Assembly: GCF_040362915.1 (NCBI RefSeq) | Contig: NZ_AP029612.1 | Coordinates: forward strand, 496,001 to 560,000 | Length of the DNA: 64,000 bases | Source: Sediminibacterium sp. KACHI17 | Lineage (GTDB): Bacteria; Bacteroidota; Bacteroidia; Chitinophagales; Chitinophagaceae | Direction: 5' to 3' | Part shown: in pieces, positions 16,674-25,514 of the stretch | Numbering within the stretch: the stretch's first letter is position 1 | How the letters are laid out: every line of letters begins with the position of its first letter | Notes under the pieces: generated by a model | Databases searched by the model: none | Seen by the model: the letters and a program-made list of their open reading frames with translations, nothing else | What the model was told of the DNA's origin: nothing | Translations under genes and position numbers: made by a program

Positions 16674-17906
16674 TCATCCTAGTTTTCTCAATGATCTGTC
16701 AATGATGTCTACACATTCTATGATCTGATCTTTCGTGATCAGCAGGGGTGGGGCGAAACGAATTTTATCGCCATGGGTTGGTTTGGCTAAGAGTCCGTTT
16801 TCTTTTAGCTCGATACAAAGATCCCAGGCCGCTTCCGGATTGCTATGTTTGATCACAATCGCATTCAATAATCCTTTACCACGAATGGTTTCAATAAATG
16901 GCGATTGAAGCGCTGCAAGTTCTGTTCTCAATAATGCACCCATATCTGCTGCATTTTCGGCCATTCGCTCGTCCTTGAGTACTGTTAGTGCAGTAGTGGC
17001 AACTGCACAAGCCAGTGGATTTCCTCCATAGGTCGATCCATGTTCTCCTGGTTTGATATTCATCATCACATCATCATTCGCTAGCACGGCAGAAACAGGT
17101 AATACACCACCACTAAGTGCTTTTCCTAATATCAGAATATCAGGCTTTACATTTTCATGATCACACGCAAGCATTTTACCGGTACGGGCTAATCCGGTTT
17201 GAATTTCATCTGCTATAAATAATACATTATAGGCAGTACAAAGCTCTCTAACTTTTGTAAGGTAACCTTCATCTGGTACTACCACACCAGCTTCCCCCTG
17301 AATGGGCTCTACCATAAAGGCTGCCACATTTTTATCTTGGAATGCCTGTTCAAGTGCAATGATGTTATTGTAAGGTACTAATTCAAATCCGGGCATATAC
17401 GGACCAAAACCTTTGTAACTACTAGGGTCGTTTGAAGACGAAATAGCAGCCAATGTTCTTCCCCAGAAATTGCCTTCTGCAAAAATGATCTTCGCTTTAT
17501 TTTCAGCGACGCCTTTTTTTGTATAGGCCCATCTGCGTGCGAGTTTGATAGCAGTTTCTCCACCTTCTACACCGGTATTCATAGGAAGTACTTTCTCATA
17601 TCCAAAATATGCTGTGATGAACTTTGCATATTCACCTAACAGATTGTTATGAAAAGCACGGGAAGTGAGGGTAAGTTTTTGCGCCTGTTCAATAAGACTG
17701 GCAATGATCTTTGGATGACAATGACCCTGGTTCACGGCCGAGTAGCCACTTAGAAAATCATAATATCTCTTTCCATCAACATCCCATAAAAAAACTCCGG
17801 CGCCCTTTTCAAGTACTACGGGTAAAGGATGATAATTATGTGCACCATATTGTTCTTCCAACTGCAAATACGCAGCTGTATTCGCTGATACTGATTGTGT
17901 AAGCAT
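16674..17906 (-). CDS. rocD: ornithine--oxo-acid aminotransferase
   Basis: This PLP enzyme converts ornithine and 2-oxoglutarate to glutamate semialdehyde and glutamate (arginine catabolism and proline synthesis). It has 410 residues from the ATG at 17906; an upstream in-frame start at 17954 adds an unlikely hydrophobic leader. Class III aminotransferase marks are TGVEGGETA (111-119), the PLP-contacting [10 protein letters not shown] (233-242) and the Schiff-base lysine K262 in [29 protein letters not shown] is typical of ornithine aminotransferase rather than acetylornithine or GABA enzymes. It stands alone, convergent with the membrane-protein gene at 16142. Confidence 0.93.
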   Translation of the reverse strand: MLTQSVSANTAAYLQLEEQYGAHNYHPLPVVLEKGAGVFLWDVDGKRYYDFLSGYSAVNQGHCHPKIIASLIEQAQKLTLTSRAFHNNLLGEYAKFITAYFGYEKVLPMNTGVEGGETAIKLARRWAYTKKGVAENKAKIIFAEGNFWGRTLAAISSSNDPSSYKGFGPYMPGFELVPYNNIIALEQAFQDKNVAAFMVEPIQGEAGVVVPDEGYLTKVRELCTAYNVLFIADEIQTGLARTGKMLACDHENVKPDILILGKALSGGVLPVSAVLANDDVMMNIKPGEHGSTYGGNPLACAVATTALTVLKDERMAENAADMGALLRTELAALQSPFIETIRGKGLLNAIVIKHSNPEAAWDLCIELKENGLLAKPTHGDKIRFAPPLLITKDQIIECVDIIDRSLRKLG

Positions 17907-18166
17907 GACGATTATTTGAAATAAAATAAATAGACCACCTTCAATGGAAGGCATGAAAACAAAGCAGAAAAATCCTTAGCAACAAGGATGATCGAGGAAG
18001 TCTAAATTAAGGTGCAGGAAGTGCATAAATTGTTTTCTAGGTGCAAGATACAGTTATTTCTGCGATTCTGTCAAGCTCCCTTCTTTCATAGTAGGTCAAA
18101 ATATTTCAGTGCCTATCAGTGTCCTCTGTGGCAAAAAACTTAATTTCATGGGATAACTAATTCGCT

Positions 18167-19300
18167 ATGAAAAAATTCTTCCGCGGCTTACTCTGGACGA
18201 TAGTATTGATCATCCTGAGTTTCAGTGCTTATGCGTTCATTTCCGGTAAGACCTATCTCTTTACCGCCGTTCGCTACAATTTTGCCAATATTGATGATTA
18301 CGAGAAGTTTACCAATAATACGGTAGCCGTTTCTACGCCTCAGCCCTGGAAAAATGCCGCTAATTACAATCAGATCCCATACCCTGATTCACTGAATACT
18401 TTATTGGAAGAATTGAGTACTGTAGGATTGCTCATGATCCGAAACAATGAAGTGGTCTTTGAAAAGTATTGGAAAGGATATAATGATAGTTCCAGATCGG
18501 GATCATTCTCCATGGCAAAAAGTATCACTAGTCTATTGATCGGCGTAGCCCTGAAAGAAGGAAAGATCAAATCATTGGAAGAAACAGTGGGCACTTATCT
18601 TCCCGAATTCAAAGAAGGCGAAAAATCCGCAGTACGTATCATTGATCTGTTGACCATGAGCAGTGGAACGGATTGGAATGAATCATACTGGAATTTATTT
18701 TCGGTCACTTCTGAAGCTTATTACGGAACCGATGTATATGCAACAGCAACAGGTGTGAAAATGAAAGACAAACCAGGTACACTTCATTCCTATAAAAGTG
18801 GAGATACGCAATTGTTGGGATTGATATTGGAAAAAGCCACCGGTCAAAGTCTAAGTGATTATGCAGCTGAAAAATTATGGAAACCCCTGGGAGCGGAGCA
18901 CCCGGCATTGTGGAGTACGGATCAAGAAAACGGACACATAAAAGCCTATTGCTGTTTTAATTCCAATACACGTGATTTTGCCCGTATTGGTAAGCTTATG
19001 TTGGATAGTGGAAAATGGAATGGAACGACAGTGATCGATAGTACTTATTGGGCCAATTCCATTAAACCCTGTGGCATCACAGACCTGAAAGGCGCAGCAT
19101 GTGATTATTATGGATACCAATGGTGGATCGATCCGGTAAATCCTGAAATATTCTATGCCAGAGGTATTCTCGGACAATACATCATTGTGATCCCATCCAA
19201 ACAAACCATCATCGTACGCCTAGGCGAAAAGACCTCTAAGATCCGCGAAAGAACGGTACCGAAAGAGGTGAGAGGGTTGATTGATTGGGGGAAGGGGTGA
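18167..19300 (+). CDS. serine hydrolase, beta-lactamase class C / penicillin-binding-like
   Basis: A 377-residue protein with an N-terminal membrane anchor or signal (about 7-25) and a beta-lactamase-related domain. The nucleophile motif SxxK is S115-M-A-K118, and HSYKSGDTQ supplies the Tyr of the YxN-like motif. The C-terminal YGYQWWIDP and RGILGQYIIV are typical of esterase/amidase members such as 6-aminohexanoate-dimer-hydrolase-like proteins. The substrate is not predictable. The stop codon lies inside the first word of a heptad repeat (19297 onward). A TTCAGTGCC-type repeat lies about 60 bases upstream. Confidence 0.85.
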   Translation: MKKFFRGLLWTIVLIILSFSAYAFISGKTYLFTAVRYNFANIDDYEKFTNNTVAVSTPQPWKNAANYNQIPYPDSLNTLLEELSTVGLLMIRNNEVVFEKYWKGYNDSSRSGSFSMAKSITSLLIGVALKEGKIKSLEETVGTYLPEFKEGEKSAVRIIDLLTMSSGTDWNESYWNLFSVTSEAYYGTDVYATATGVKMKDKPGTLHSYKSGDTQLLGLILEKATGQSLSDYAAEKLWKPLGAEHPALWSTDQENGHIKAYCCFNSNTRDFARIGKLMLDSGKWNGTTVIDSTYWANSIKPCGITDLKGAACDYYGYQWWIDPVNPEIFYARGILGQYIIVIPSKQTIIVRLGEKTSKIRERTVPKEVRGLIDWGKG

Positions 19301-19453
19301 ATCGTCAATTGTGAATTGTCAATTGTCAATTGAGAATGGTACTTAGTCAGCTATCAGCATGGTTTTTAGCACCCTTATAATTTGTACTCACCATTCACTA
19401 CTGACTCCTCACTCGAATATACCCATTGACAATTGACAATTGACGATTCACCA
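19297..19453. repeat. long heptad element with 17-bp inverted arms (GTCAATT words)
   Basis: Six words from 19297 to 19338 (consensus GTNAATT) overlap the upstream stop codon. From 19426 to 19453 the reverse-complement words (TTGACAA twice, then two variants) appear. Arms 19296-19312 and 19436-19452 match perfectly over 17 bp. Between them, at about 19385-19419, is a second word set whose reverse complement is GTGAGGA, GTCAGTA, GTGAATG, GTGAGTA, the vocabulary of the element at 1665. Unusually, this element separates two genes in the same direction. Confidence 0.8.
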
Positions 19454-19486
19454 TTTCACTCTATTTTCGCATCCAAACATCAATAC

Positions 19487-20518
19487 TTGGCACTTCCTCA
19501 CGTTGCGATCGTTATTTTGAATTACAATGGAAAAAAGCATTTAGAAACTTTTCTTCCGACGGTGATCGCATCTACCTATACCAATCGATCCGTGGTCGTC
19601 GCAGACAATGCTTCTACAGATGGATCGATGGATTTAGTCAAAAACTTATTTCCTTCAGTCGAATGCTTATATAATCTTACCAATGAAGGTTTTGCGGGAG
19701 GTTATAATTGGGCTTTGAAGCATGTAAAAGCCGATTACTATGTACTGCTTAATTCCGATGTGGCCGTCACGCCGGGTTGGATCGAACCCATCATTGCACT
19801 GATGGAAACAGATGTCAAGATCGCGGCTTGTCAGCCAAAATTGCTTTCTTACCATCAACCCAATCTCTTTGAGTATGCCGGTGCATCAGGTGGATGGATC
19901 GATAGTTTAGGGTATCCTTTTTCCAGAGGCAGGATATTTGACGTTTGCGAACCCGATCAGGGGCAATACAACCAGCCCGAACCTGTGTTTTGGGCTTCCG
20001 GAGCAGCTATGTTTGTTAGAGCTTCTGTATATCATGAAATGGGAGGGTTAGACGGTAGCTTTTTTGCCCATCAGGAAGAGATCGATCTGTGCTGGCGAAT
20101 GCAGCTGGCAGGGTATACCATTATGAGCTGTCCCGAATCTGTCGTATACCATGTAGGTGGGGGAACTTTACCGAGAGGGGGAAGAAAAGTTTTTCTGAAT
20201 TTCAGGAATAACCTGCTGATGCTGAATAAGAATCTTCCTGTTGGTGAGAAACTCTGGAAATTGCCGGTACGATTTGGATTGGATGCGATCTCGGCATGGA
20301 AGGGGCTCCTAACGGGCGATCGGTCTTTTTTTACCGCGATCATGAAAGCACATATGGCTGTGATAAAGATCTGGTTAACGGGGAAAGCAGAAAAAAATAC
20401 ACATGTCAAAAAACCGATGAAAAGCTTACAGGGTGTGTATTCCGGAACGATCGTTTGGGAGTATTTTATCAACAAACGCACCCGTTTTCAGGAAATTATT
20501 CGCAGAAAGATTTTATAA
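19487..20518 (+). CDS. glycosyltransferase family 2
   Basis: A GT-A fold glycosyltransferase (rhamnosyltransferase-like GT2). I start at the TTG at 19487 (MALPHVAIVILNYNGKK); an in-frame TTG at 19433 lies inside the heptad repeat and would add 18 atypical residues. This gives 343 residues. Motifs: VAIVILNYNG at the N-terminus, ADNASTDGS (nucleotide-sugar site), LLNSDV (DXD-like), and the acceptor-side HQEEIDLCWRMQ. A TATTTTCG box at 19472-19479 is only seven bases before the start, suggesting a nearly leaderless mRNA. The acceptor is unknown. The small membrane protein gene follows 40 bases downstream. Confidence 0.85.
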   Translation: MALPHVAIVILNYNGKKHLETFLPTVIASTYTNRSVVVADNASTDGSMDLVKNLFPSVECLYNLTNEGFAGGYNWALKHVKADYYVLLNSDVAVTPGWIEPIIALMETDVKIAACQPKLLSYHQPNLFEYAGASGGWIDSLGYPFSRGRIFDVCEPDQGQYNQPEPVFWASGAAMFVRASVYHEMGGLDGSFFAHQEEIDLCWRMQLAGYTIMSCPESVVYHVGGGTLPRGGRKVFLNFRNNLLMLNKNLPVGEKLWKLPVRFGLDAISAWKGLLTGDRSFFTAIMKAHMAVIKIWLTGKAEKNTHVKKPMKSLQGVYSGTIVWEYFINKRTRFQEIIRRKIL

Positions 20519-20558
20519 TAAGTTGTACTGCCTTATTTTTGCACAGCAATTCAAAATT

Positions 20559-20762
20559 ATGTCGAACGAACAACAAGCCGCACAAGAAAAAGACTTTACC
20601 AGAAACTGGGTAAATTCATCACGTTTTCTTTTCTATCTGCAAGTGTTTTGTATCCTTGCTTTTGTATTGGGTGGATGTTATCGTCTGTACAATCAACGCT
20701 ATAAAGGGAAACCTGATGTTGAAGTACAGAGCAGCAGTAAGTATACGCCTGAATACAAATAA
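20559..20762 (+). CDS. small single-pass membrane protein, unknown function
   Basis: A 67-residue protein with a polar N-terminus (MSNEQQAAQEKDF), one transmembrane helix (about 22-42) with Cys near both ends, and a polar tail (KPDVEVQSSSKYTPEYK). The ATG at 20559 follows a TATTTTTG box (20534-20541) by 17 bases, which argues for a real gene with its own promoter. No family recognised. Confidence 0.6.
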   Translation: MSNEQQAAQEKDFTRNWVNSSRFLFYLQVFCILAFVLGGCYRLYNQRYKGKPDVEVQSSSKYTPEYK

Positions 20763-20777
20763 AAAATCAACAAAAAA

Positions 20778-20808
20778 TTTTGTCAGGAGTTGTAGAATCC
20801 TATTTTTG
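20778..20808 (+). promoter_or_regulatory. Bacteroidota-type promoter of the tRNA-Gly / tRNA-Leu unit
   Basis: TTTTG at 20778-20782 and the -7 box TATTTTTG at 20801-20808 are separated by 18 bases. tRNA-Gly begins 28 bases after the -7 box. Confidence 0.6.
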
Positions 20809-20836
20809 CACTCCCGATTTAGTTCTTATATCGATT

Positions 20837-20909
<73 letters not shown>

Positions 20910-20913
20910 CAGC

Positions 20914-20947
20914 AATCCCGTCCGTCATGCGTGACGGGATTTTTTTT
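20914..20947 (+). terminator. intrinsic terminator after tRNA-Gly
   Basis: AATCCCGTC (20914-20922) pairs with GACGGGATT (20933-20941), followed by a T-run to 20947. It lies between the tRNA-Gly and tRNA-Leu genes, so read-through to tRNA-Leu is probably partial, or tRNA-Leu has another promoter. Confidence 0.85.
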
Positions 20948-20954
20948 ACCACCT

Positions 20955-21041
20955 GCCCTGGTGGTGGAACTGGTAGACACGCAGGACTTAAAATCCTGTT
21001 CGCCGAAAAAGCGAGTGCGGGTTCGATTCCCGCCTGGGGCA
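20955..21041 (+). tRNA. tRNA-Leu (anticodon TAA)
   Basis: The acceptor is GCCCTGG/CTGGGGC with two G-T pairs. The anticodon stem is CAGGA/TCCTG around CTTAAAA with anticodon TAA. A long variable arm (class II tRNA) runs before the T arm GCGGGTTCGATTCCCGC. The discriminator is A21041. CCA is not encoded. Confidence 0.95.
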
Positions 21042-21042
21042 C

Positions 21043-21070
21043 AAAGCCACTCAACTTGAGTGGCTTTTTT
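21043..21070 (+). terminator. intrinsic terminator after tRNA-Leu
   Basis: AAAGCCACTCAA (21043-21054) pairs with TTGAGTGGCTTT (21056-21067), followed by more T. The hairpin starts two bases after the tRNA. Confidence 0.88.
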
Positions 21071-21152
21071 ATTTCCGCTCTATATCCCAACTTTTAACAA
21101 TTCTCTGGTATGTAAAATTCAGTGATCTGCATTTCAAGAGAAACTACACAAC

Positions 21153-21740
21153 ATGAGGGCAATAACCATTCTTTTGTTGTTAATTTTTTTCTTGATTGGT
21201 TCATCTGCAAAAACGCAGATACCCTTTTTCAAAAAGTTGGCAGATTCTGCAAGTACTTTGTCCGGATACCTTGTTCAATATGATCTGACTTATTACAAAA
21301 TCCCTTATCCTATGGGAGATATACCTTCCCATAAAGGTGTTTGCACAGATGTGATCATTCGGGCCTATCGTAAATTGGGTATCGATCTTCAGCAAGAGGT
21401 ACATGAAGACATGCGTCGAAATTTTCATCTTTATCCAAAATACTGGGGATTGAAAACAACAGATCGTAACATCGATCACAGAAGAGTGCCCAATCTTATG
21501 TATTTCTTTTCACGTAAAGGAATTGTATTGCCGATTTCAAGAAATGCGGCTGATTACCATGCAGGAGATATTGTCTGCTGGCAATTGCCAAGAGGATTAA
21601 AACATATTGGGATGGTAGTACATCAGAAATCAAAAGATCAACAAAGACCATTGGTGATTCATAATATCGGAGATGGACAAGTGATTGAAGATGCATTATT
21701 CAATTTTCCGGTGATCGGACATTATCGATATGCACGATAG
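21153..21740 (+). CDS. secreted DUF1287 protein
   Basis: A 195-residue exported protein: signal peptide core ITILLLLIFFLIGSS, then a DUF1287 domain. Family marks are YYKIPYPMGDIPSHKGVCTDVIIRAYR and the C-terminal LKHIGMVVH. The invariant Cys of GVCTDV and the His of KHIGMV look like a Cys-His pair of an NlpC/P60-like fold, but I cannot confirm catalysis. The stop at 21740 is one base from the stop of the convergent GNAT gene, so there is no room for a terminator between them. Confidence 0.85.
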   Translation: MRAITILLLLIFFLIGSSAKTQIPFFKKLADSASTLSGYLVQYDLTYYKIPYPMGDIPSHKGVCTDVIIRAYRKLGIDLQQEVHEDMRRNFHLYPKYWGLKTTDRNIDHRRVPNLMYFFSRKGIVLPISRNAADYHAGDIVCWQLPRGLKHIGMVVHQKSKDQQRPLVIHNIGDGQVIEDALFNFPVIGHYRYAR

Positions 21741-21741
21741 A

Positions 21742-22173
21742 TCATAAGGACAAATGAAGGATCGGATAATCATTTCCTTGTCCATCTTTCTCACTTCTAC
21801 CTATTTGCTTGAAACCCATTTTCAGATAAAATCCAACCGCCTGCTCATTTTGTTCGTTGACATCCACTGCATTGACTTTTAGTGTTTGAATAGCAAATTC
21901 AGTTAATTGTTTTCCAAGACCTTTGCCACGAATATTGGGATCTAAGAATAACATTTCTATCTTTTGATCAGCAACACCCAGAAATCCAAGAATTTTGTCT
22001 TCCTCATTTTTGGCGCAATACAGTTGCACCATGGGGAGGTAAACAGTCTCTACTTGTTCTCTTAAGTTTTCTGTAAAATCAGAAGGCAAAAAATGATGGG
22101 TTGCTTTTACTGATGCTTGCCATACATCTGTGACCTCTTTATAGTCCGACGGTTTAGCAGGAACAATTATCAT
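21742..22173 (-). CDS. GNAT-family N-acetyltransferase (YjaB-like)
   Basis: A 143-residue GNAT acetyltransferase. The acetyl-CoA pyrophosphate loop is RGKGLGK (motif A, around residue 85). IEMLFLDPNIRGKGLG and VNEQNEQAVGFYLKMGFKQIGRSEKD match the YjaB subgroup. The substrate is unknown; protein lysine or a small amine are both possible. It is convergent with the DUF1287 gene with a one-base gap. Confidence 0.88.
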   Translation of the reverse strand: MIIVPAKPSDYKEVTDVWQASVKATHHFLPSDFTENLREQVETVYLPMVQLYCAKNEEDKILGFLGVADQKIEMLFLDPNIRGKGLGKQLTEFAIQTLKVNAVDVNEQNEQAVGFYLKMGFKQIGRSEKDGQGNDYPILHLSL

Positions 22174-22236
22174 GCAATGAAATTAAGTAATGGGTAACTT
22201 TTAAACAAGGCGCTAGTGAAAAAGGTCTATGCCTTT

Positions 22237-22264
22237 CTGTCAACTATCAACTGTTATCTATCAA
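22237..22264. repeat. four tandem heptads (CTRTCAA)
   Basis: Four contiguous 7-nt words (CTGTCAA, CTATCAA, CTGTTAT, CTATCAA) lie between the divergent GNAT and GlmU-like genes. No inverted partner is seen nearby. Related words (CTGTCAA) occur at 33823-33850. Confidence 0.6.
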
Positions 22265-22286
22265 CCTTCTTTCCCTCCAAATGCTT

Positions 22287-22294
22287 TAAGTTTG
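22287..22294 (+). promoter_or_regulatory. -7 box TAAGTTTG next to the start codon
   Basis: TAAGTTTG matches TAnnTTTG and ends only four bases before the ATG at 22299. If active, the transcript would begin at or within a few bases of the start codon. Confidence 0.45.
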
Positions 22295-22298
22295 TAAC

Positions 22299-23456
22299 AT
22301 GTCGATTATTCTATTTGATAATATCCAAAGAAACCGTTTATGGCCATTGACGCAAACCAAGGCTGTGGCTGCTTTGCGTATGGGTATTCTGACCATGGTG
22401 GAGAGATGGGAACTATTGACGGGTATGCAGGTCTTTGTGCATACTGAAGATTATTTACAAAATCTGTATGGTTATCCGGATGCAGGTGAACATATCTGGA
22501 TAGATGCATCAGTAATTCCCGATAGGGCATTGGTAGATGTAGTAAAAAGCTTAGATCGGAACGATTGTTGGGCAGATGAAAACGGATTGATCATTGGTAA
22601 AACAGCTCTTTCTTTTGAAGAGTTTGATGCAGCCCAATCATTACAATATTTTGAGAACATACATGATCATGCAACTGCAGATCGTATACGTTATCCATGG
22701 GAGATGATCCATTGGAATGATCGGATGTTACGTTTTGATTTTGATGTATTGACGCATGGTAAAACATCCGCTGCTATTTCATCAACCAATCGATGTATAC
22801 ATCCTGAACATATTTTTATAGAATCGGGTGCAGTAGTGGAATATGCTATCTTGAATGCATCAACAGGCCCGATCTATATTGGTAAACATGCCACCATCAT
22901 GGAAGGAACTTCAATACGCGGACCTTTTGCTTTGGGTAATCATTCCGTATTGAAAATGAACAGTCGCATTTATGGTGCTACAACGCTTGGACCCTATTGT
23001 ATGGGGGGAGGAGAGATCAAGAATAGTATCATGAGCGGCTATTCCAATAAAGCGCACGATGGTTATATGGGTGATGCGGTGATCGGTGAATGGTGTAATT
23101 GGGGTGCAGGTACCAGCAATAGTAACCTAAAAAATACAGCAGGTGTCGTTAAAGTTTGGAGTGAGGCTGATCAGACATATTTGCCGGCCGGTTACAAATG
23201 CGGAGTGATCATGGGTGATTATTCAAGAACATCCATCAACGCTTCCATCAATACAGGATCAGTAATTGGGGTATCCTGCAATGTATTTGGGGAAGGCCTA
23301 CTGCCGAATATCATTCCTGATTTCAGTTGGGGGTGTAAGGGGGTGAAATATAGGATGGATAAGGCTTTGGAGGATATCAATAACTGGAAAAAACTCAAAA
23401 ACCAATCTTTGGGTGAAATAGAAAAGCAGATACTCATCACGCTCTCATCAAAATAA
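22299..23456 (+). CDS. Bacteroidota GlmU-like sugar nucleotidyltransferase / acetyltransferase
   Basis: A 385-residue protein of the alternative GlmU type found in Bacteroidota (TIGR03991-like), proposed to make UDP-N-acetylglucosamine. The N-terminal part (IQRNRLWPLTQTKAVAALRMG) corresponds to the nucleotidyltransferase core but lacks the classical GxGTRM loop. From about residue 165 a left-handed beta-helix of hexapeptide repeats follows (GAVVEYAILNAS, HATIMEGTSIRGP, GNHSVLKMNSRIYG), with WCNWGAGTSNSNLK typical of the GlmU acetyltransferase half. Function is from family knowledge. tpiA follows about 100 bases later. Confidence 0.85.
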   Translation: MSIILFDNIQRNRLWPLTQTKAVAALRMGILTMVERWELLTGMQVFVHTEDYLQNLYGYPDAGEHIWIDASVIPDRALVDVVKSLDRNDCWADENGLIIGKTALSFEEFDAAQSLQYFENIHDHATADRIRYPWEMIHWNDRMLRFDFDVLTHGKTSAAISSTNRCIHPEHIFIESGAVVEYAILNASTGPIYIGKHATIMEGTSIRGPFALGNHSVLKMNSRIYGATTLGPYCMGGGEIKNSIMSGYSNKAHDGYMGDAVIGEWCNWGAGTSNSNLKNTAGVVKVWSEADQTYLPAGYKCGVIMGDYSRTSINASINTGSVIGVSCNVFGEGLLPNIIPDFSWGCKGVKYRMDKALEDINNWKKLKNQSLGEIEKQILITLSSK

Positions 23457-23457
23457 T

Positions 23458-23503
23458 TTCAGTGTAGTTCAGCGACTTCAGTGCCAAATTAATTGCCACT
23501 GAA
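23458..23503. repeat. TTCAGTGCC...GCCACTGAA repeat, copy 2
   Basis: TTCAGTG at 23458, then TTCAGTGCC at 23477-23485 and its near-complement GCCACTGAA at 23495-23503. The same pair of arms occurs at 56149-56194, and TTCAGTGCC occurs at 18105-18113. It sits between the GlmU-like gene and tpiA. Confidence 0.55.
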
Positions 23504-23556
23504 TACACAGCGCGCACAGAAGAAAACTGTATTTTAGCGACTCCAAAAAAACTATA

Positions 23557-24318
23557 ATGAGAAAGCAAATAGCAGCCGCCAACTGGAAAATGAACCTTAC
23601 GATCACTGAAGGACAACAATTACTGGATCAGTTATTGTCTCACAGTTATGATCTGAATGAGAACAGACAAGTCGTATTTGCAGTGCCGGCTCCTTACTTA
23701 GCGATGGCGCAAGCTGCTGTGTCCGAGAAAAAGCATATCCATATTGCAGCCCAAAATTGTTACAATAAAAAGAGTGGTGCTTATACCGGAGAAACATCTG
23801 TGGTGATGTTGAATTCATTGGGTATCACACATGTAGTATTAGGGCATTCTGAGCGTCGCGAATATTTTCAGGAAAGCAATCAGTTTTTGGCTGAGAAAGT
23901 GAATATCGCATTGGAACATCAGATTACTCCCATCTTTTGTTGTGGCGAACCATTGCAGATCCGTGAAGCAGGAACTCAGAATGAATTTGTGGCCAAGCAA
24001 CTGGAAGAATCATTATACCATTTATCTGCTGATGAATTAAAAAAAGTAGTGATCGCATACGAGCCTATCTGGGCTATTGGTACAGGTAAGACAGCTACAA
24101 GTGAACAAGCGCAGGAAATGCATGCTTATATTCGTCAGCAACTGGCAGCTAAATATGGCGATGCTGTAGCGCAAGAAATTACTATCTTATACGGTGGTAG
24201 TGTAAAAGCATCCAATGCCCAAGAATTATTTAGTCAGCCGGATGTAGATGGCGGATTGGTTGGCGGTGCTTCTCTGATTGCCGATGAGTTTAAAGTGATT
24301 ATTGATTCTCTTAAATAG
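23557..24318 (+). CDS. tpiA: triose-phosphate isomerase
   Basis: This glycolytic enzyme interconverts dihydroxyacetone phosphate and glyceraldehyde 3-phosphate. It has 253 residues, the normal length. Catalytic residues are all visible: N9 and K11 in ANWKMN, H97 in VLGHSERR, and E169 in AYEPIWAIGTGK. The phosphate-gripping loops ILYGGSVK and GGLVGGASL are at the C-terminus. It stands alone and is convergent with the ion-channel gene across a perfect 50-bp palindrome. Confidence 0.98.
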   Translation: MRKQIAAANWKMNLTITEGQQLLDQLLSHSYDLNENRQVVFAVPAPYLAMAQAAVSEKKHIHIAAQNCYNKKSGAYTGETSVVMLNSLGITHVVLGHSERREYFQESNQFLAEKVNIALEHQITPIFCCGEPLQIREAGTQNEFVAKQLEESLYHLSADELKKVVIAYEPIWAIGTGKTATSEQAQEMHAYIRQQLAAKYGDAVAQEITILYGGSVKASNAQELFSQPDVDGGLVGGASLIADEFKVIIDSLK

Positions 24319-24340
24319 TATTCAGTGTATTTTGATGAAC

Positions 24341-24390
24341 CGCAGATTTTTATGATTGATTATGATCATAATCAATCATAAAAATCTGCG
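24341..24390. repeat. perfect 50-bp palindrome between tpiA and the channel gene
   Basis: Bases 24341-24365 are exactly reverse-complementary to 24366-24390 with no spacer. Inside, 7-nt words (ATGATTG, ATTATGA and complements) can be read, as in the other heptad elements. Placement between two convergent genes suits a two-way terminator. The RNA hairpin would have an approximately 4-nt forced loop in the GATC centre. Confidence 0.9.
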
Positions 24391-24409
24391 TCCCATCCTT
24401 CTCTAACAA

Positions 24410-25375
24410 TCATTTCACCGGTAAAACAACAGGTTCATAAGCATCTAACTGATCAAGATGCAACACAGTTTTAGTGCCATCTTCATTCGGATGATACATC
24501 GGTAAAAATTTCGCGCCGAAAATAAACTCTTCATAAGTATAAGAAGTACGCGACACAACCGTGTTTGATACGCTTTCATCAAATCCCTGAACAAATACCA
24601 ATATTTCTGCTCTAGCATTGGTAAGGTCTTCTTTGGTAAAACCATAAATCGGACTGTCTTCATTGATCACATGAACCAATGTCCAGTTAGCTGTCATCGT
24701 ATTGGCTTTGGCAATATCCAATGGCATATTATAAAACCGGTTTTTGCGTTGACCATCTTCTTCCACATGGATCGCCAACGTTAGTTTTACCTCCACATTC
24801 ACCAGATAGTTTCTTGTATAAGGCACCATTCGAAACATCAATGCAATACCTTCTTTAAAAGGAGCGATGATGGCGTTCTTACTGTAACGTATATAAGCTT
24901 TTGGCTTTGAAAATCGCCCCCACATGATGCCGGTAGCAATGGCAAAGGTCATCAGCCCGGTCAATGCTTCCATGGAAGCCGTGAAACTGGCAGCAAATCC
25001 GATCGGATTAATGCGTCCATAACCAACGGTCGTAAAGGTTTGAGCGCTGAAGAAGAATACTTCTCCGAACAACTCGATTCCGGTTACTTCCATCAGTCCA
25101 CCTAAATGATCGATCCCGATCAAAAAATAGATAGCGGTAAATAATAAATTGGTACTTACGAAATAGATCACGACTACTGTCAAAAAGTTGAACCAAGACA
25201 TGGTCAGTAAAGAGTGGTAGATATTCAGCCTCTCCCAAAGGTTCATCCCCCTGACATCCATATTGGGATTACCGTCACGATTGAAAAATCGCCCACCACC
25301 ACTTAGGGTAGTATTGGTACCAAGCCCTGTTTCATTGTTGATCTGGGCTTTTTTGTTGATCTTATTCAAAAACAT
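24410..25375 (-). CDS. inward-rectifier (Kir-type) potassium channel
   Basis: A 321-residue two-TM channel: TM1 about 60-85, pore helix and selectivity filter TVGYG at 116-120, TM2 about 130-153, and then a long cytoplasmic beta-sandwich domain (about 155-310) as in KirBac proteins. TM2 has GIMWGRFSKPKA, close to the bacterial Kir pattern. K+ selectivity is expected from TVGYG; the gating ligand is unknown. The N-terminal ~45 residues are polar and contain GGGRFFNRDGNPN. It is a single gene, divergent from lepA. Confidence 0.92.
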   Translation of the reverse strand: MFLNKINKKAQINNETGLGTNTTLSGGGRFFNRDGNPNMDVRGMNLWERLNIYHSLLTMSWFNFLTVVVIYFVSTNLLFTAIYFLIGIDHLGGLMEVTGIELFGEVFFFSAQTFTTVGYGRINPIGFAASFTASMEALTGLMTFAIATGIMWGRFSKPKAYIRYSKNAIIAPFKEGIALMFRMVPYTRNYLVNVEVKLTLAIHVEEDGQRKNRFYNMPLDIAKANTMTANWTLVHVINEDSPIYGFTKEDLTNARAEILVFVQGFDESVSNTVVSRTSYTYEEFIFGAKFLPMYHPNEDGTKTVLHLDQLDAYEPVVLPVK

Positions 25376-25499
25376 AGTTATCAGGGACTTAGTACCCCTA
25401 ATATAGCAAAATATGGCCTTGATCCGATTTTGTTGAATATCAGTGCGTAAACTGGCCTAAGCTTGTTCCTTGATTCTTCGGTCTTGTCCCTTTTCATCT

Positions 25500-25507
25500 T
25501 ATCTTTG
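25500..25507 (+). promoter_or_regulatory. -7 box TATCTTTG upstream of lepA
   Basis: Matches TAnnTTTG and ends seven bases before the lepA ATG at 25515, which would give a very short or absent leader. No matching TTTG at the usual -33 distance. Confidence 0.4.
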
Positions 25508-25514
25508 CGCCCTT

